From Dasypus novemcinctus (Eukaryota; Chordata; Mammalia; Cingulata; Dasypodidae), in contig NC_080698.1 of NCBI RefSeq assembly GCF_030445035.2, positions 1,805,501 to 1,869,500 of the forward strand: a DNA stretch of 64,000 nucleotides, read 5' to 3'. Within the stretch, counting starts at the first letter, position 1. Each line of letters begins with the position of its first letter. Below, in pieces: positions 47,501 to 54,159 of the stretch. The position numbers were made by a program, and so were the translations under genes. Below the pieces are notes generated by a model. That model was not told where the DNA came from, did no database searches, and saw only the letters and a list, made by a program, of their open reading frames with translations.

Positions 47501-50500
47501 TCCTTCCCGCATTGTGGTTAGTGTTTTCTGACCGCATGCATGATGGTTCAAACAGGGTTTGGCTCATCTTAAGCACTAGATAAATTTCAGAGATTATTAT
47601 TGCATGATATTGCATAGTGATAGTTTAATTATTACATTATATAATTGTATTCTATAGTAATTTTTATTATTAAATTCTGGATGATATGGTTTTTTAAATG
47701 TTGTGGCCGACTTGCAGCATTTTGAAATGTGCATTTTAAGCCAGGCTTCCTGCCCTGCCTTCATGTTTTTTGTTGTTGTTAAAGATTTATTTATTTAGCC
47801 CCTACCCGCCCCTCCCGTTGTTTGCACTTGCTGTGTCTGTTCGTCTTGTTACTTTAGGAGGCACTGGGAACCAAGCCCAAGACCTCTGATGTGGGAGGGA
47901 GGCACCTAATCGCTTGCGCTACTTCCCCTCCCTGCTTTGTCAAGTCTCCTGTTTTTCCTCTTGTGTCTTGTCATGCCACCTTGTTGCGTCAGCTCGCCGC
48001 GCCTGCCCATTGCGCCAGCTCGCTGTCTTCCTCAGGAGGTTCGGGGCCTCCCGAATGGCAGGTGGCAGCGCAGTCGCTCGAGCCACAGCCGCTCCCCTGC
48101 CTTCACGTCTGAACCTCTTTTCCAGCTCCCGCTGCTGCTCCCCAGGTTTGACGAGGAGTACGCCCGCTCTTACTGCTTCTCGGCCCACTACGTGTACCAC
48201 CTGCTCGTGAACGGGTACAAGTTCACAGAGGAGACCTGGCCCCAAATTCATTTTAAAAAAGAAGTAAGTCAGAGCACAGATCGTTTTCTCCTCTTCCCCT
48301 CAAAATCGTGGTGTGTGTGGAAGAAATGTAGACGATGAAGGGGTGTAGGTGATTTGAACTTCCTGGGTTGAAAGTGATCTGATTTTGAGCACTTGTGAGC
48401 TCCCAGGACAAGAGAGAACAGAAAATTCAGAGGAGGGGCTCACCAGAGACCCTTCCAGGCAAGAGAAGGGGAGACCTTCCAGGCACAGAGCCGGGAACTG
48501 AGCTTCTCAGGGCAGGGACTTGTCTTATTCGTTCCGTATTCCTGGCACAGGGGCTAGAGCATAGTAGGTGCTCAGTAAATGTTCACTGAGTGAACAAATA
48601 TGTTGAGAACCTGAGACTTTTTGCCTGAAAAGAAGCTTCAAATATAACCGTAATTTTTTAAGGTGATGGTAATTAATTGCTCTCCATTTTACCCTGAGGT
48701 CAGAATAATAAGACACAAGCTTTGGAAAGTAAGAATTTCCTCTCTGAGCAGTTCAGGAACTTTATTTATTCAAGCCTCAGGCAGGCAAGGCCCTTCTTCG
48801 CTCAGGGTTACCGCGACGCAGGGCGGACCGTCCAGGGCCCAGCGGGGGGTGAGCTGCACTCACAGCTGTCCCGGGCGGCGGGAAGGCGGCCCCTGGGCCC
48901 TGTTCTGGGAGACGCAGCCCCGCGGGGTGGTCAGTGGCGCTGTCTCACGTCCAGGGGGGCTGTCCCCACGTCCCTGGGGGGGGCTGTCCCCACGTCCCAG
49001 GGGGGGCTGTCCCCACGTCCCGGGGGGGGCTGTCCCCATGTCCCTGGGGGGGGGCTGTCCCCATGTCCCAGGGGGGGCTGTCCCCACGTCCGGGGGGCTG
49101 TCCCCACGTCCCGAGGGGGCTGTCCCCACGTCTCGGGGGGGCTCCATTTCAGGACTCTCTGGCGTGAAGCCTGAAGGCCGCCTGGAGTCTCTGTCGATAC
49201 CAGCCTCAGCCATAATTAGATAAACCCGATCAGTGTCCTGCACTAGGCCTTAACTGTCTCCTTCACATGAACAAAATTGAGTAATCTACAAAAAACAAGA
49301 GTGTCTGGAGACATGGAAGGACAGTTGGTGGCATGTGCCCTCTAAGTTTTGCTTCTAATGAAACTAATAACCAGTAAAGTATATTATACGAGGGGAGAAT
49401 GGCTCTCCATTGAATACTGATTTGGATGGTATAAAATTCTAGGTTTAACATTCCTTTCCTTTAATCATAAGGCATTTTTATGCAGTCAAATTGGAATTCA
49501 AATGTGAGGGCATAAAATGACTTCAGAATATTCACCATACAAAGCCTTACATTGAAAATATTTTGGAGGAAGTAATCAAATACAAAGAGAAATAAATCTA
49601 AGACATATTGCAAAATATAGGAAGAATAAATTGTGACCTAAATTTTAAATTAAAAAAGTAACACTAAAAATAGAGAAAATTTCATCCATAACAACCCAGA
49701 ATTCAACTACAGATGAAATCCAAGAGGATGGGGTGAGGTAGATGGGTGGTAATAAGACACAGGGACCTAAGAGTGGCCCCAAGTTCTCATCTGGTAAAGG
49801 AGAAGACACAGCTATCATTTTTAAGGCAATAAAGGACAAAAAGAAAAAAGAAAAACTGGAGTTAATTGAATTTTAAAAGTATGATGGTAGAAAGAAGGCC
49901 AAATCTATCAATACTCACAGCAACCATAGTGAACCAGGCTCACCAGTGAAAAGACAGATGTCAGACAGGGTTTTAAAAATTAGGCTAGAAGCTGTCTTTA
50001 AGAGAAATGCTTATACCTGAAGCATAGAAACATGGGAAAGTTTAAAGTTAAAAAAACGTTTTTTAATCTAGCAAACACTACCACTACAAAACAAAAAACA
50101 AAATGGTATAGTTATTCCATATCTAACAAAATAGTCTTTAAGACAAAGAGCACCAATTGAGATGCAGAGGGTTACAACGTCATGGCAAAAAGTTCAATTC
50201 GCTGAGGAGACGACACATTTAAAACATTTGTACAGCTACGGAAACGGCCTAAAAGCTCCCAGAAGAAGTTGCTGAGTCGGGTTCCCACTTAGCCCAGCCC
50301 CGCTCCCCGGCTCAGACCCTCGGGCCCTTCCCCAGCGCGGCTGCGGCCTGGACCGGGCGGCCTCACGCCGCTCAGGCCCTGCTCCCCGGCTCGGCCTCGT
50401 GCGCGGCCTGGCGGCCTGCGGGGCGGGGGTCCTGCGGGACCGTCCCGGCCCAGCCTCTGCCGGGTCTGCAGCGGCCCCGTCGGGGTGCCCGGTGGACGAT

Positions 50501-51079
50501 GCCCGCCTAGCGACCTAGCGCCCTCCGTCCTCCACCCGGGCCCTGGCGCCCTCGCCCACCCCACCCCCAGGGCCCTCGCCCCCCGCCCCGGGGCCCGCGC
50601 CCCCCCCCGCCGCCCGGCCTGAGCGCCCTCCGCCCCCTCCCCATCTCCCCGGGCCCTCGCCCCCTCGCCCACCCCCATCCCCGGGGCCCTCGCTCCGCCC
50701 CCCCGGGGCCTGCGCCCCCCCGCCACCCGGCCTGAGCGCCCTCCGCCCCCTCCCCATCTCCCCGGGCCCTGGCACCCTCGCCCACCCCCACCCCCGGGGC
50801 CCGCGCCCCCCGCCGCCCGGCCTGAGCGCCCTCCGCCCGCAGGTGGGGGACAGCAGCGTCGCCTGGCCGCTCGGCTACATGCTCAGCCTGACCAACCAGA
50901 TCCCGGCCGGCCGCCCGCGGCTCCGCGCGCCCCTGCGGGCCCCCGCCCTCGCCGGCCTGCTCTGCCTGTTCGCGGGCGCCGCCGCGCTGAGCCTGGCCGT
51001 CCTGGTGCACGCGGGGGCGGCCTCCAGGAGAGCCCGGCGCGCCCGGCGCGCCCTCGACCCCGCGCTGGACTCCGAGTGA
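25338..51079 (+). CDS. ENTPD3: ENTPD3 gene, whole coding span (10 coding exons)
   Basis: Encodes NTPDase3, a cell-surface enzyme with its active site outside the cell that removes terminal phosphates from extracellular ATP, ADP and other nucleotides, so shaping purinergic signalling. The exons (40, 128, 118, 151, 160, 231, 273, 111, 138 and 237 nt with stop) join in frame to 528 residues. Layout: hydrophobic segment about 23-46; ACR1 with DAGSSRT (62-68); ACR2 GATAGMRLL (137-145); ACR3 with Glu182 and Trp187; ACR4 DLGGAS (219-224); ACR5 in the exon 8-9 region; second hydrophobic segment about 484-507; short Arg-rich tail. Ten extracellular cysteines (92, 116, 260, 288, 307, 333, 346, 352, 398, 421) match the family pattern. 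Family assignment over ENTPD1, 2 and 8 rests on near-identity to human NTPDase3 in exons 3-9. The gene looks intact. Confidence 0.96.
25998..26135 (+). repeat. Direct repeat copy A (pair at 27566-27675)
   Basis: Shares 'cctaaactgggt', 'ccaaaaggagat' and 'agggaaattgtacctaa.gaactggtt' in the same order with 27566-27675, with a longer spacer in this copy. It could be a local duplication or two copies of one unrecognised repeat. Confidence 0.75.
26537..26566. repeat. C30 homopolymer
   Basis: Uninterrupted run of about 30 C in intron 1. Length is uncertain in any assembly. Confidence 0.9.
26999..27307 (-). mobile_element. DAS-related SINE
   Basis: Minus-oriented copy. The right-end head reads as the complement of 'ggaagcggccgtggctccat', with the body and polyT on the left. 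Flanking 'ctggggtttttt' and 'ctgggtttttta' suggest a target-site duplication. Confidence 0.75.
27566..27675 (+). repeat. Direct repeat copy B (pair at 25998-26135)
   Basis: Second copy of the intron 1 repeat, about 1.57 kb downstream of the first and in the same orientation. Confidence 0.75.
27930..28012 (-). mobile_element. Short tRNA-derived SINE head
   Basis: Plus-strand 'ccaggaactgaacctgaacc' and 'atggggagcaggcgctcaac' is the reverse complement of a DAS-type head. Confidence 0.65.
28265..28392 (+). CDS. ENTPD3: ENTPD3 coding exon 2 (residues 14-56, first membrane segment)
   Basis: Acceptor gcag|GC, donor CGG|gtaggt. It completes Gly14 and encodes the signal-anchor helix (about 23-46, Ala/Val/Leu-rich), then the juxtamembrane 'ILPPGLR', which matches human 'VLPPGLK'. 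The helix has drifted from the human one in sequence but not in length. A cysteine at 19 has no counterpart in the human protein as I recall it. Confidence 0.9.
28722..28855. repeat. 20-bp minisatellite (gggcctccggcaggtgggca)n
   Basis: About six imperfect tandem copies within intron 2. Confidence 0.85.
30695..30850. repeat. Purine-rich minisatellite (ggggcaggggctggacaa)n
   Basis: Irregular tandem array of ggggcaggggc and ggctggaca units. The G-rich strand is the coding strand and could form quadruplexes in the nascent RNA. Confidence 0.85.
32639..32756 (+). CDS. ENTPD3: ENTPD3 coding exon 3 (residues 57-96, ACR1)
   Basis: Acceptor gcag|TA, donor G|gtaagg (phase 1). Carries ACR1, DAGSSRT (62-68), a phosphate-binding loop of the actin-like fold, and an N-glycosylation sequon at Asn81. 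Cys92 is conserved. Nearly identical to human NTPDase3. Confidence 0.95.
33470..33772. repeat. 49-bp minisatellite, about 6 copies
   Basis: The unit begins ggccacgactccgtgagtgc and ends cgcagcgcccgcctcgca. Copies are nearly identical. Because 49 is not a multiple of three, all three minus frames read the same peptide in rotation. Confidence 0.93.
33780..34325 (-). mobile_element. Old L1 fragment, antisense
   Basis: Plus-strand text 'ttattgatttgctggaactc', 'cagtttgtggcttgactttt' and 'gaagttcttaatttttattt' is the reverse complement of an L1 3' region. Heavily mutated. Confidence 0.65.
35290..35430 (+). repeat. MIR SINE relic
   Basis: Pattern 'tcctcgtccctgaaatagg', 'gatgatacctgccccgtag' and 'gaagattgaatggcatcata' is that of MIR. 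Confidence 0.6.
36530..37150 (+). repeat. Old dispersed mammalian repeat
   Basis: Begins 'attcattcattcaatatttt', continues 'acttacattccagtgaagga' and 'cagaattttcgaggaacagc'. This is the order of a common ancient repeat whose family name I cannot fix. Related scraps lie near 10000, 21480 and 52270. Confidence 0.45.
37660..38600 (+). repeat. AT-rich old repeat sequence
   Basis: 37690-37900 resembles an L1 3' end ('acaatggtatacacctgtaa...gtatatatgtatttgctcat'). 37920-38600 runs directly into the inverted-repeat arm and is probably part of the same old repeat. No coding potential. Confidence 0.4.
38611..38828 (+). repeat. Inverted-repeat arm 1 (partner 42927-43143)
   Basis: The reverse complement of 42927-43143 aligns along the full ~215 bp by eye. 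One 45-bp core, starting 'gaagagggtctcctggtcaa' here, differs at a single base. The arms lie in introns 3 and 5 and face each other across exons 4 and 5. Confidence 0.85.
38835..39097 (-). mobile_element. DAS-related SINE, two heads
   Basis: Two minus-oriented tRNA-like heads ('agggattgaacctgggacct' and 'gaactgaacccaggacctcc' on the plus strand). They are separated by a (gttt)n tract and preceded by a (ttg)n microsatellite. Confidence 0.75.
39600..39900 (+). repeat. Old dispersed repeat (related copy at 55960-56180)
   Basis: Contains 'gatattaaggaattatttttgat', 'atggtaataggactgtggtt' and 'taccttttagtgatacatac', a text shared with 56040-56180. Family name not determined. Confidence 0.45.
40261..40411 (+). 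CDS. ENTPD3: ENTPD3 coding exon 4 (residues 96-146, ACR2)
   Basis: Acceptor ttcag|GT, donor AG|gtaggg (phase 2). Encodes [12 protein letters not shown], the conserved Cys116 and ACR2 GATAGMRLL (137-145). The part between (119-134) is more diverged from human than its surroundings. Confidence 0.95.
40412..42403 (+). other. ENTPD3: ENTPD3 intron 4
   Basis: 2.0 kb, GT-AG. Holds a purine-rich (ggaa)n tract (41127-41198) and a GC-rich patch at 41750-42300 with composition-driven frames. No transposon recognised. Confidence 0.7.
41127..41198. repeat. (GGAAG)n/(GAGG)n purine tract
   Basis: Polypurine simple repeat in intron 4. Confidence 0.85.
42404..42563 (+). CDS. ENTPD3: ENTPD3 coding exon 5 (residues 146-199, ACR3)
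   Basis: Acceptor cacag|GT, donor GAG|gtgtgt (phase 0). Encodes the N149ET sequon and ACR3, [14 protein letters not shown]. Glu182 is the residue shown in this family to act as catalytic base, and Trp187 is also conserved. Only a few changes from human. Confidence 0.96.
42598..42752. repeat. ~35-38-bp minisatellite, 4 copies
   Basis: Units of gctgtcccctggggggtggc + ttcacagaggcgcac, beginning 35 nt after the exon 5 donor. Units differ in the number of g and gt repeats. Confidence 0.88.
42927..43143 (-). repeat. Inverted-repeat arm 2 (partner 38611-38828)
   Basis: Reverse complement of arm 1 in intron 3, as described there. The matching segment ends at 'aattccaaaaactttgga'. Confidence 0.85.
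43439..43669 (+). CDS. ENTPD3: ENTPD3 coding exon 6 (residues 200-276, ACR4)
   Basis: Acceptor tgcag|AA, donor CAG|gtaccg (a weak match after gta), phase 0 at both ends. Encodes ACR4 with Asp219, Gly221-222 and Ser224, residues tied to metal and phosphate binding in NTPDases, plus Cys260. The variable loop at 230-243 is one residue shorter than human, which accounts for the 528 versus 529 length, and keeps a sequon at Asn237. Confidence 0.95.
45833..45905 (-). mobile_element. Short tRNA-derived SINE head
   Basis: Plus-strand 'ggaggtgctggggattgaac' and 'ggacctcacacgggcgaggc' is the complement of a DAS-type head. Confidence 0.65.
46080..46600 (-). mobile_element. Old L1 ORF2 fragment, antisense
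   Basis: Plus-strand 'caaaatcattttgaataata', 'aattgcattaattcatatat' and 'ttaatgatattaagtactct' is the complement of the 3' part of L1 ORF2. No open frame. Confidence 0.55.
46834..47106 (+). CDS. ENTPD3: ENTPD3 coding exon 7 (residues 277-367)
   Basis: Acceptor ctacag|AG, donor GTG|gtaaga, phase 0 at both ends. Five conserved cysteines (288, 307, 333, 346, 352) lie here, and the invariant FEGTGDP (324-330) and FDGVYQP (354-360) blocks are intact. Sequons at Asn283 and Asn292; the latter is Asp in the human protein as I recall it. Most human differences cluster at 295-318. Confidence 0.95.
47107..47261 (+). other. ENTPD3: ENTPD3 intron 7
   Basis: Very short intron (155 bp), GT-AG, with a C/T-rich run at 47160-47225. 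Confidence 0.85.
47262..47372 (+). CDS. ENTPD3: ENTPD3 coding exon 8 (residues 368-404, ACR5 region)
   Basis: Acceptor tgcag|GC, donor CAG|gtcagt, phase 0 at both ends. Encodes [14 protein letters not shown] with sequons at Asn380 and Asn391 and conserved Cys398. Almost identical to human. Confidence 0.95.
47373..48125 (+). other. ENTPD3: ENTPD3 intron 8
   Basis: 753 bp, GT-AG. A SINE occupies 47767-48094, leaving only 31 nt between the SINE and exon 9. 47380-47750 shows nothing recognised. Confidence 0.8.
47767..48094 (-). mobile_element. DAS-related SINE next to exon 9
   Basis: Minus-oriented SINE with the complement of 'aataaataaatcttt' at 47785-47797 and two heads (about 47860 and 48040). 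The 14-bp ccctgccttcatgt (47753-47766) and ccctgccttcacgt (48095-48108) is its target-site duplication; the right copy lies within the exon 9 acceptor region. Confidence 0.85.
48126..48263 (+). CDS. ENTPD3: ENTPD3 coding exon 9 (residues 405-450)
   Basis: Acceptor tccag|CT, donor GAA|gtaagt, phase 0 at both ends. Encodes the last part of the ecto-domain, with [20 protein letters not shown] and Cys421. Conserved with human. Confidence 0.95.
48943..49147. repeat. ~20-bp minisatellite (gggggctgtccccacgtccc)n
   Basis: About nine copies with 4-9 G per unit. Each unit is partly self-complementary (gggg...cccc) and could form hairpins or quadruplexes. Confidence 0.9.
49455..50265 (+). mobile_element. 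Old L1 fragment
   Basis: Pieces of the L1 ORF1/ORF2 region: 'aacccagaattcaactacag' (about 49692), 'aatagtctttaagacaaaga' and 'catggcaaaaagttcaattc' (about 50180). No intact frame. Confidence 0.6.
50500..50842. repeat. C-rich tandem array abutting exon 10
   Basis: The block 'cggcctgagcgccctccgcc' occurs three times (about 50616, 50728 and 50818), separated by CCCCTCCCCATCTCCCCGGG and CTCGCCCACCCCC units. The third block continues directly into the acceptor, ctccgcccgcag. Confidence 0.88.
50843..51079 (+). CDS. ENTPD3: ENTPD3 coding exon 10 (residues 451-528, second membrane segment)
   Basis: Acceptor cgcag|GT. Encodes [20 protein letters not shown] (human-like), a Pro/Arg-rich linker, the hydrophobic segment 484-507 and a cytoplasmic tail ending ALDPALDSE before TGA (human ends with a similar acidic AVDSD). 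The tail has two RARR-like groups. Nearly every third base is G or C. A human sequon at the start of this exon (NSS) is DSS here. Confidence 0.93.
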   Translation: MGDSSVAWPLGYMLSLTNQIPAGRPRLRAPLRAPALAGLLCLFAGAAALSLAVLVHAGAASRRARRARRALDPALDSE

Positions 51080-53160
51080 GCCCCCCAAGGACCCCTGGAG
51101 CCTCCGGCGCGCCCGGCCAGGGCCGGCAGCGCGAGCAGGGACACGGCGCCCTCGGGCCGCGCCCCCCGGCACCGCCGCCGCCCCCGGCCCGCAGACCCCC
51201 GCAGCCCCTCGCCGACGCGCGGGAGCAGAGGGCGCCGAGCGCAGGTGGAGGCGGCGCGGGGGACCCTCGAGGAGCAGCCTCGGCGCTTCCTGTCCCTCCC
51301 CGTGGAAGCCGTGGACGGTCAGACCCCGCCGGGCAGCGCCACCGCCTTCCTCTCGCCCTCGGCCCTCGGCCAGGCCTTGTGAGCAGCCCCGTGGACGCGG
51401 ACTCCCCCAAGCCCAGCGCTGGCCCAAGGCCCGGGACGCCGGGCCAGGCCTCTGCCGGGCAGGCGGCCCCGACGCACGGACACAGAGTCGAGGCGGGACC
51501 TTCCGGAAGAGGCGGCCCGGGCCTCGCCCCCCGCCCGGCTCCCATCACGCCCGCGGGGTCTGCCCTGGGCTGCCTGCCAGGCCCCGCGGGGGCGGCTCCC
51601 CCCACCAGCACAGGCAGAGGGGCCCCGGCGCCCTCGCAGGTGCCCTTCCCCGAGGCAGGCTCCTCTGCGCAGCCCGGGCGCGACGGGAAGTCAGGGGCTG
51701 CAGAGGCCTGACCGCACGGTGGCCCTGACCGCACGGTGGCCCTGACCGGGGGCTGGGGGAGCGCCAGCAGGCCCCTCCACCAGCGCTGTCGCGACATGAC
51801 CGTCTACCCGAGGGACTGGCTTCAAGCAGCGCTCCTGTAGGTTGCATTGGACAGGCCTTCTCTTAAGCACCCGAGGTTTTATTTATGGAGGAATTTTACC
51901 GGTTATAAAAGGCCTTTCCTCACACCCTAGGAGGCTCGTGGTCATTCAGCTTCGTGCTCAGGCTTTCGCTTTCATGAGCCTTAGGCCGTCGCCTGGCCCA
52001 CGCTCCCGTCCTCTCCTGTGGCCTCTGCCGTGGCCACAGCCCGCTCCGTGTCCCGGCCGGCGCCTCTGCCCACAGGCCCCCGCCAGCCCCCAGAGAGCAC
52101 GTGCTCCTCAGGCCCAGGTCAGGCTGTGCGTCCCCTTCCCCGTACACACCCGGTGACCGTGCTCCAGGACCACGCTTCAGAACGCACGGGAACACTTAGG
52201 GGATTTACCTTTCTGTGCCCGTGTGGCTTGTTTCCTAAATCAGCCACAGGCTACTAAAGGGTGAAGCCTGTCATTCATTCATTCACTCAGAAGACATCTA
52301 AGAAACACCTCCTGGCGCCTAACACCGTGCCAAGGTGCCAGCTGTGATCTCGGACGTGGAGGAGTGCTACGCAGGGGGTAGGTACTCACCGTGTTTGTAG
52401 AATGATGTTTCCATACATGATTGAGGGTGGGCAGTAAATTATAGAGATGGATAAAAATAGCACCCAAACCCAAGTCTGCAAGAAGTAAAGGACACCTGAG
52501 CAGACAAGAGGACCGAGGCCCGAGGCCCGGGGCTTCGGGTCCGAGCCAGGGTTCCCGGCCCCCTTGGGGACGTGGAATGTGCTGCTGAAGCCCCTCAGGT
52601 TTTCTGACACGCAGCAGGGTTCTAACGGGTCATCTTGAAATCTGCAGCTCAAGGAGTACAGCTAGACCCGCTGCAGTAGACACTCAGGGAGGCCCCTGCC
52701 CTTCGCGTCCTGGTGTGACTTCCACTATTGGGCTGTTGTACGGCAAAAGGGGTTTACAGACGTAAGGGAGCTTACCAGTCAGCCTGTCCTCCACGAGCCC
52801 TTTAAGAAAGCTTCTTCAGAAGAGGACACCGAGGGCTCAGGCCTGGGTGACTCTGCGGGCCACGGCTGGTTGCAGCTGGGGGCGGTTGTGTAGCTGAGAG
52901 TAGCACTACCCGCGGGCAGGAACAAGATGGGGACCCTGACCCTCAACTGCAAGGAGCTAAATTCTCCCCACCACCTGGACGACACTGGAAGGGGCTTTCC
53001 CAGAGCCTGCAGGTCAGAGCCCAGCCCAGCCGTGCGCGGCCCCACAGGGCACCCAGGGACCCAGGGAGCCCCCTGGACTTGCGCTGCAGAGCCGGCCAAC
53101 AATGTTGCTCTCGGTTGATAACTGTGGGTAATTTGTTACACAGCAATAGAAAAGGGATTC
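51080..53160 (+). other. ENTPD3: ENTPD3 3' UTR and flank, end not defined
   Basis: The 3' UTR must start at 51080. I see no canonical AATAAA before the SINE at 53178. A TATAAA (51905) and an AGTAAA near 52431 are the only variants I noticed. 51080-51780 is GC-rich. An old repeat scrap ('cattcattcattcactcaga', 52270-52350) is present. No further coding exon. Confidence 0.5.
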
Positions 53161-53177
53161 AACTAAGAGCCTCAAGC

Positions 53178-53552
53178 GGGAGACGGACTTTGGCCCAGTG
53201 GTTAGGGCGTCCGTCTACCACATGGGAGGTCCGCGGTTCAAGCCCCGGGCCTCCTTGACCCATGTGGAGCTGGCCCATGCGCAGTGCTGATGCGCGCAAG
53301 GAGTGCCCTGCCACGCAGGGGTGTCCCCCGCGTAGGGGAGCCCCACGCACAAGGAGTGCACCCATAAGGAGAGCCGCCCAGCGCAAAGGAGGAAGCAGCC
53401 TGCCGAGGAATGGTGCCGCCCACACTTCCCGTGCCGCTGACGACAACAGAAGCGGACAAAGAAACAAGACGCAGCAAATAGACACAGAAAACAGACAACC
53501 GGGGGAGGGGAGGGGAATTAAATAAATAAAAATAAATCTTTAAAAAAAAAAA
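53178..53552 (+). mobile_element. Full-length DAS-type SINE
   Basis: Clean copy: head 'gggagacggactttggccca', B-box-like ggttcaagccc, standard body, tail AATAAATAAAAATAAATCTTT plus A12. A perfect 13-bp duplication aagagcctcaagc flanks it (53165-53177 and 53553-53565), so it is probably young. Confidence 0.92.
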
Positions 53553-53845
53553 AAGAGCCTCAAGCATCAGGGCTCCGGTCAGAACAGGCGATCGCACTTG
53601 CACTTGGTGGAGATGCACGTGAGCAGGGCCCACAGGGGAACCAAGCAAGCAAGGTGTGGGCCCCGAGGGAGAGAGCCTGCCAGCATCGCCTCCAGCAAGC
53701 CCTTGCAGAGGCGGGGATGGGGAGCTGAGATTCTGGCCTGGTCGCCTCAGAGCCCCTGGTCCTCCCCTGATGTCACAGTGCCTTCCACGTGGAAGGGCAG
53801 TACTGCCCAGTGGTTAGGCTGGCTTTATTCTTATTCTTCTTATTT

Positions 53846-54040
53846 AAAGATTTATTTATTCCCCTCTACCCCCCATTTTCTGCTCTGTCCATTCGCTGTG
53901 TGTTCTCCTGTGTCTGCTTGCCTGTTCTTTGGGTGGCACCAGGAAATGATCCTGGGACCTTCCAGAGTGGGAGAGCTGCTCTGTCTCTTGTGCCACCTCA
54001 GCTCCCTTGTCTGTTGCATCTCTTTCTGTTGTGTTATCTG
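53846..54040 (-). mobile_element. DAS-related SINE
   Basis: Complement of the tail at 53846-53865 ('aaagatttatttattcccct'), then 'tgtccattcgctgtgtgttc' and a degraded head. Confidence 0.7.
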
Positions 54041-54159
54041 GCCGACTTTAGAGTGCTGTAGTCCTCCAGACCCATTCATATCGAGACGCCTGATTTACAA
54101 CAGGTGTCAGAGCAGGGGGGTGAGGATGGGGGGCGACTGGACACCCATAAGGGAAAAAA

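Larger units (their letters stand above)
48264..50842 (+). other. ENTPD3: ENTPD3 intron 9
   Basis: 2.6 kb, GT-AG. Contains a MIR-like scrap ('gagcatagtaggtgctcagt', 48555-48600), a G-rich minisatellite, an L1 fragment and a C-rich tandem array that meets exon 10. Confidence 0.78.

Noticed and set aside
53178-53260. tRNA gene-like head with A and B boxes
   Set aside because: It continues into SINE body and tail and has target-site duplications. It is a SINE promoter, not a tRNA gene, and the same holds for the other heads.
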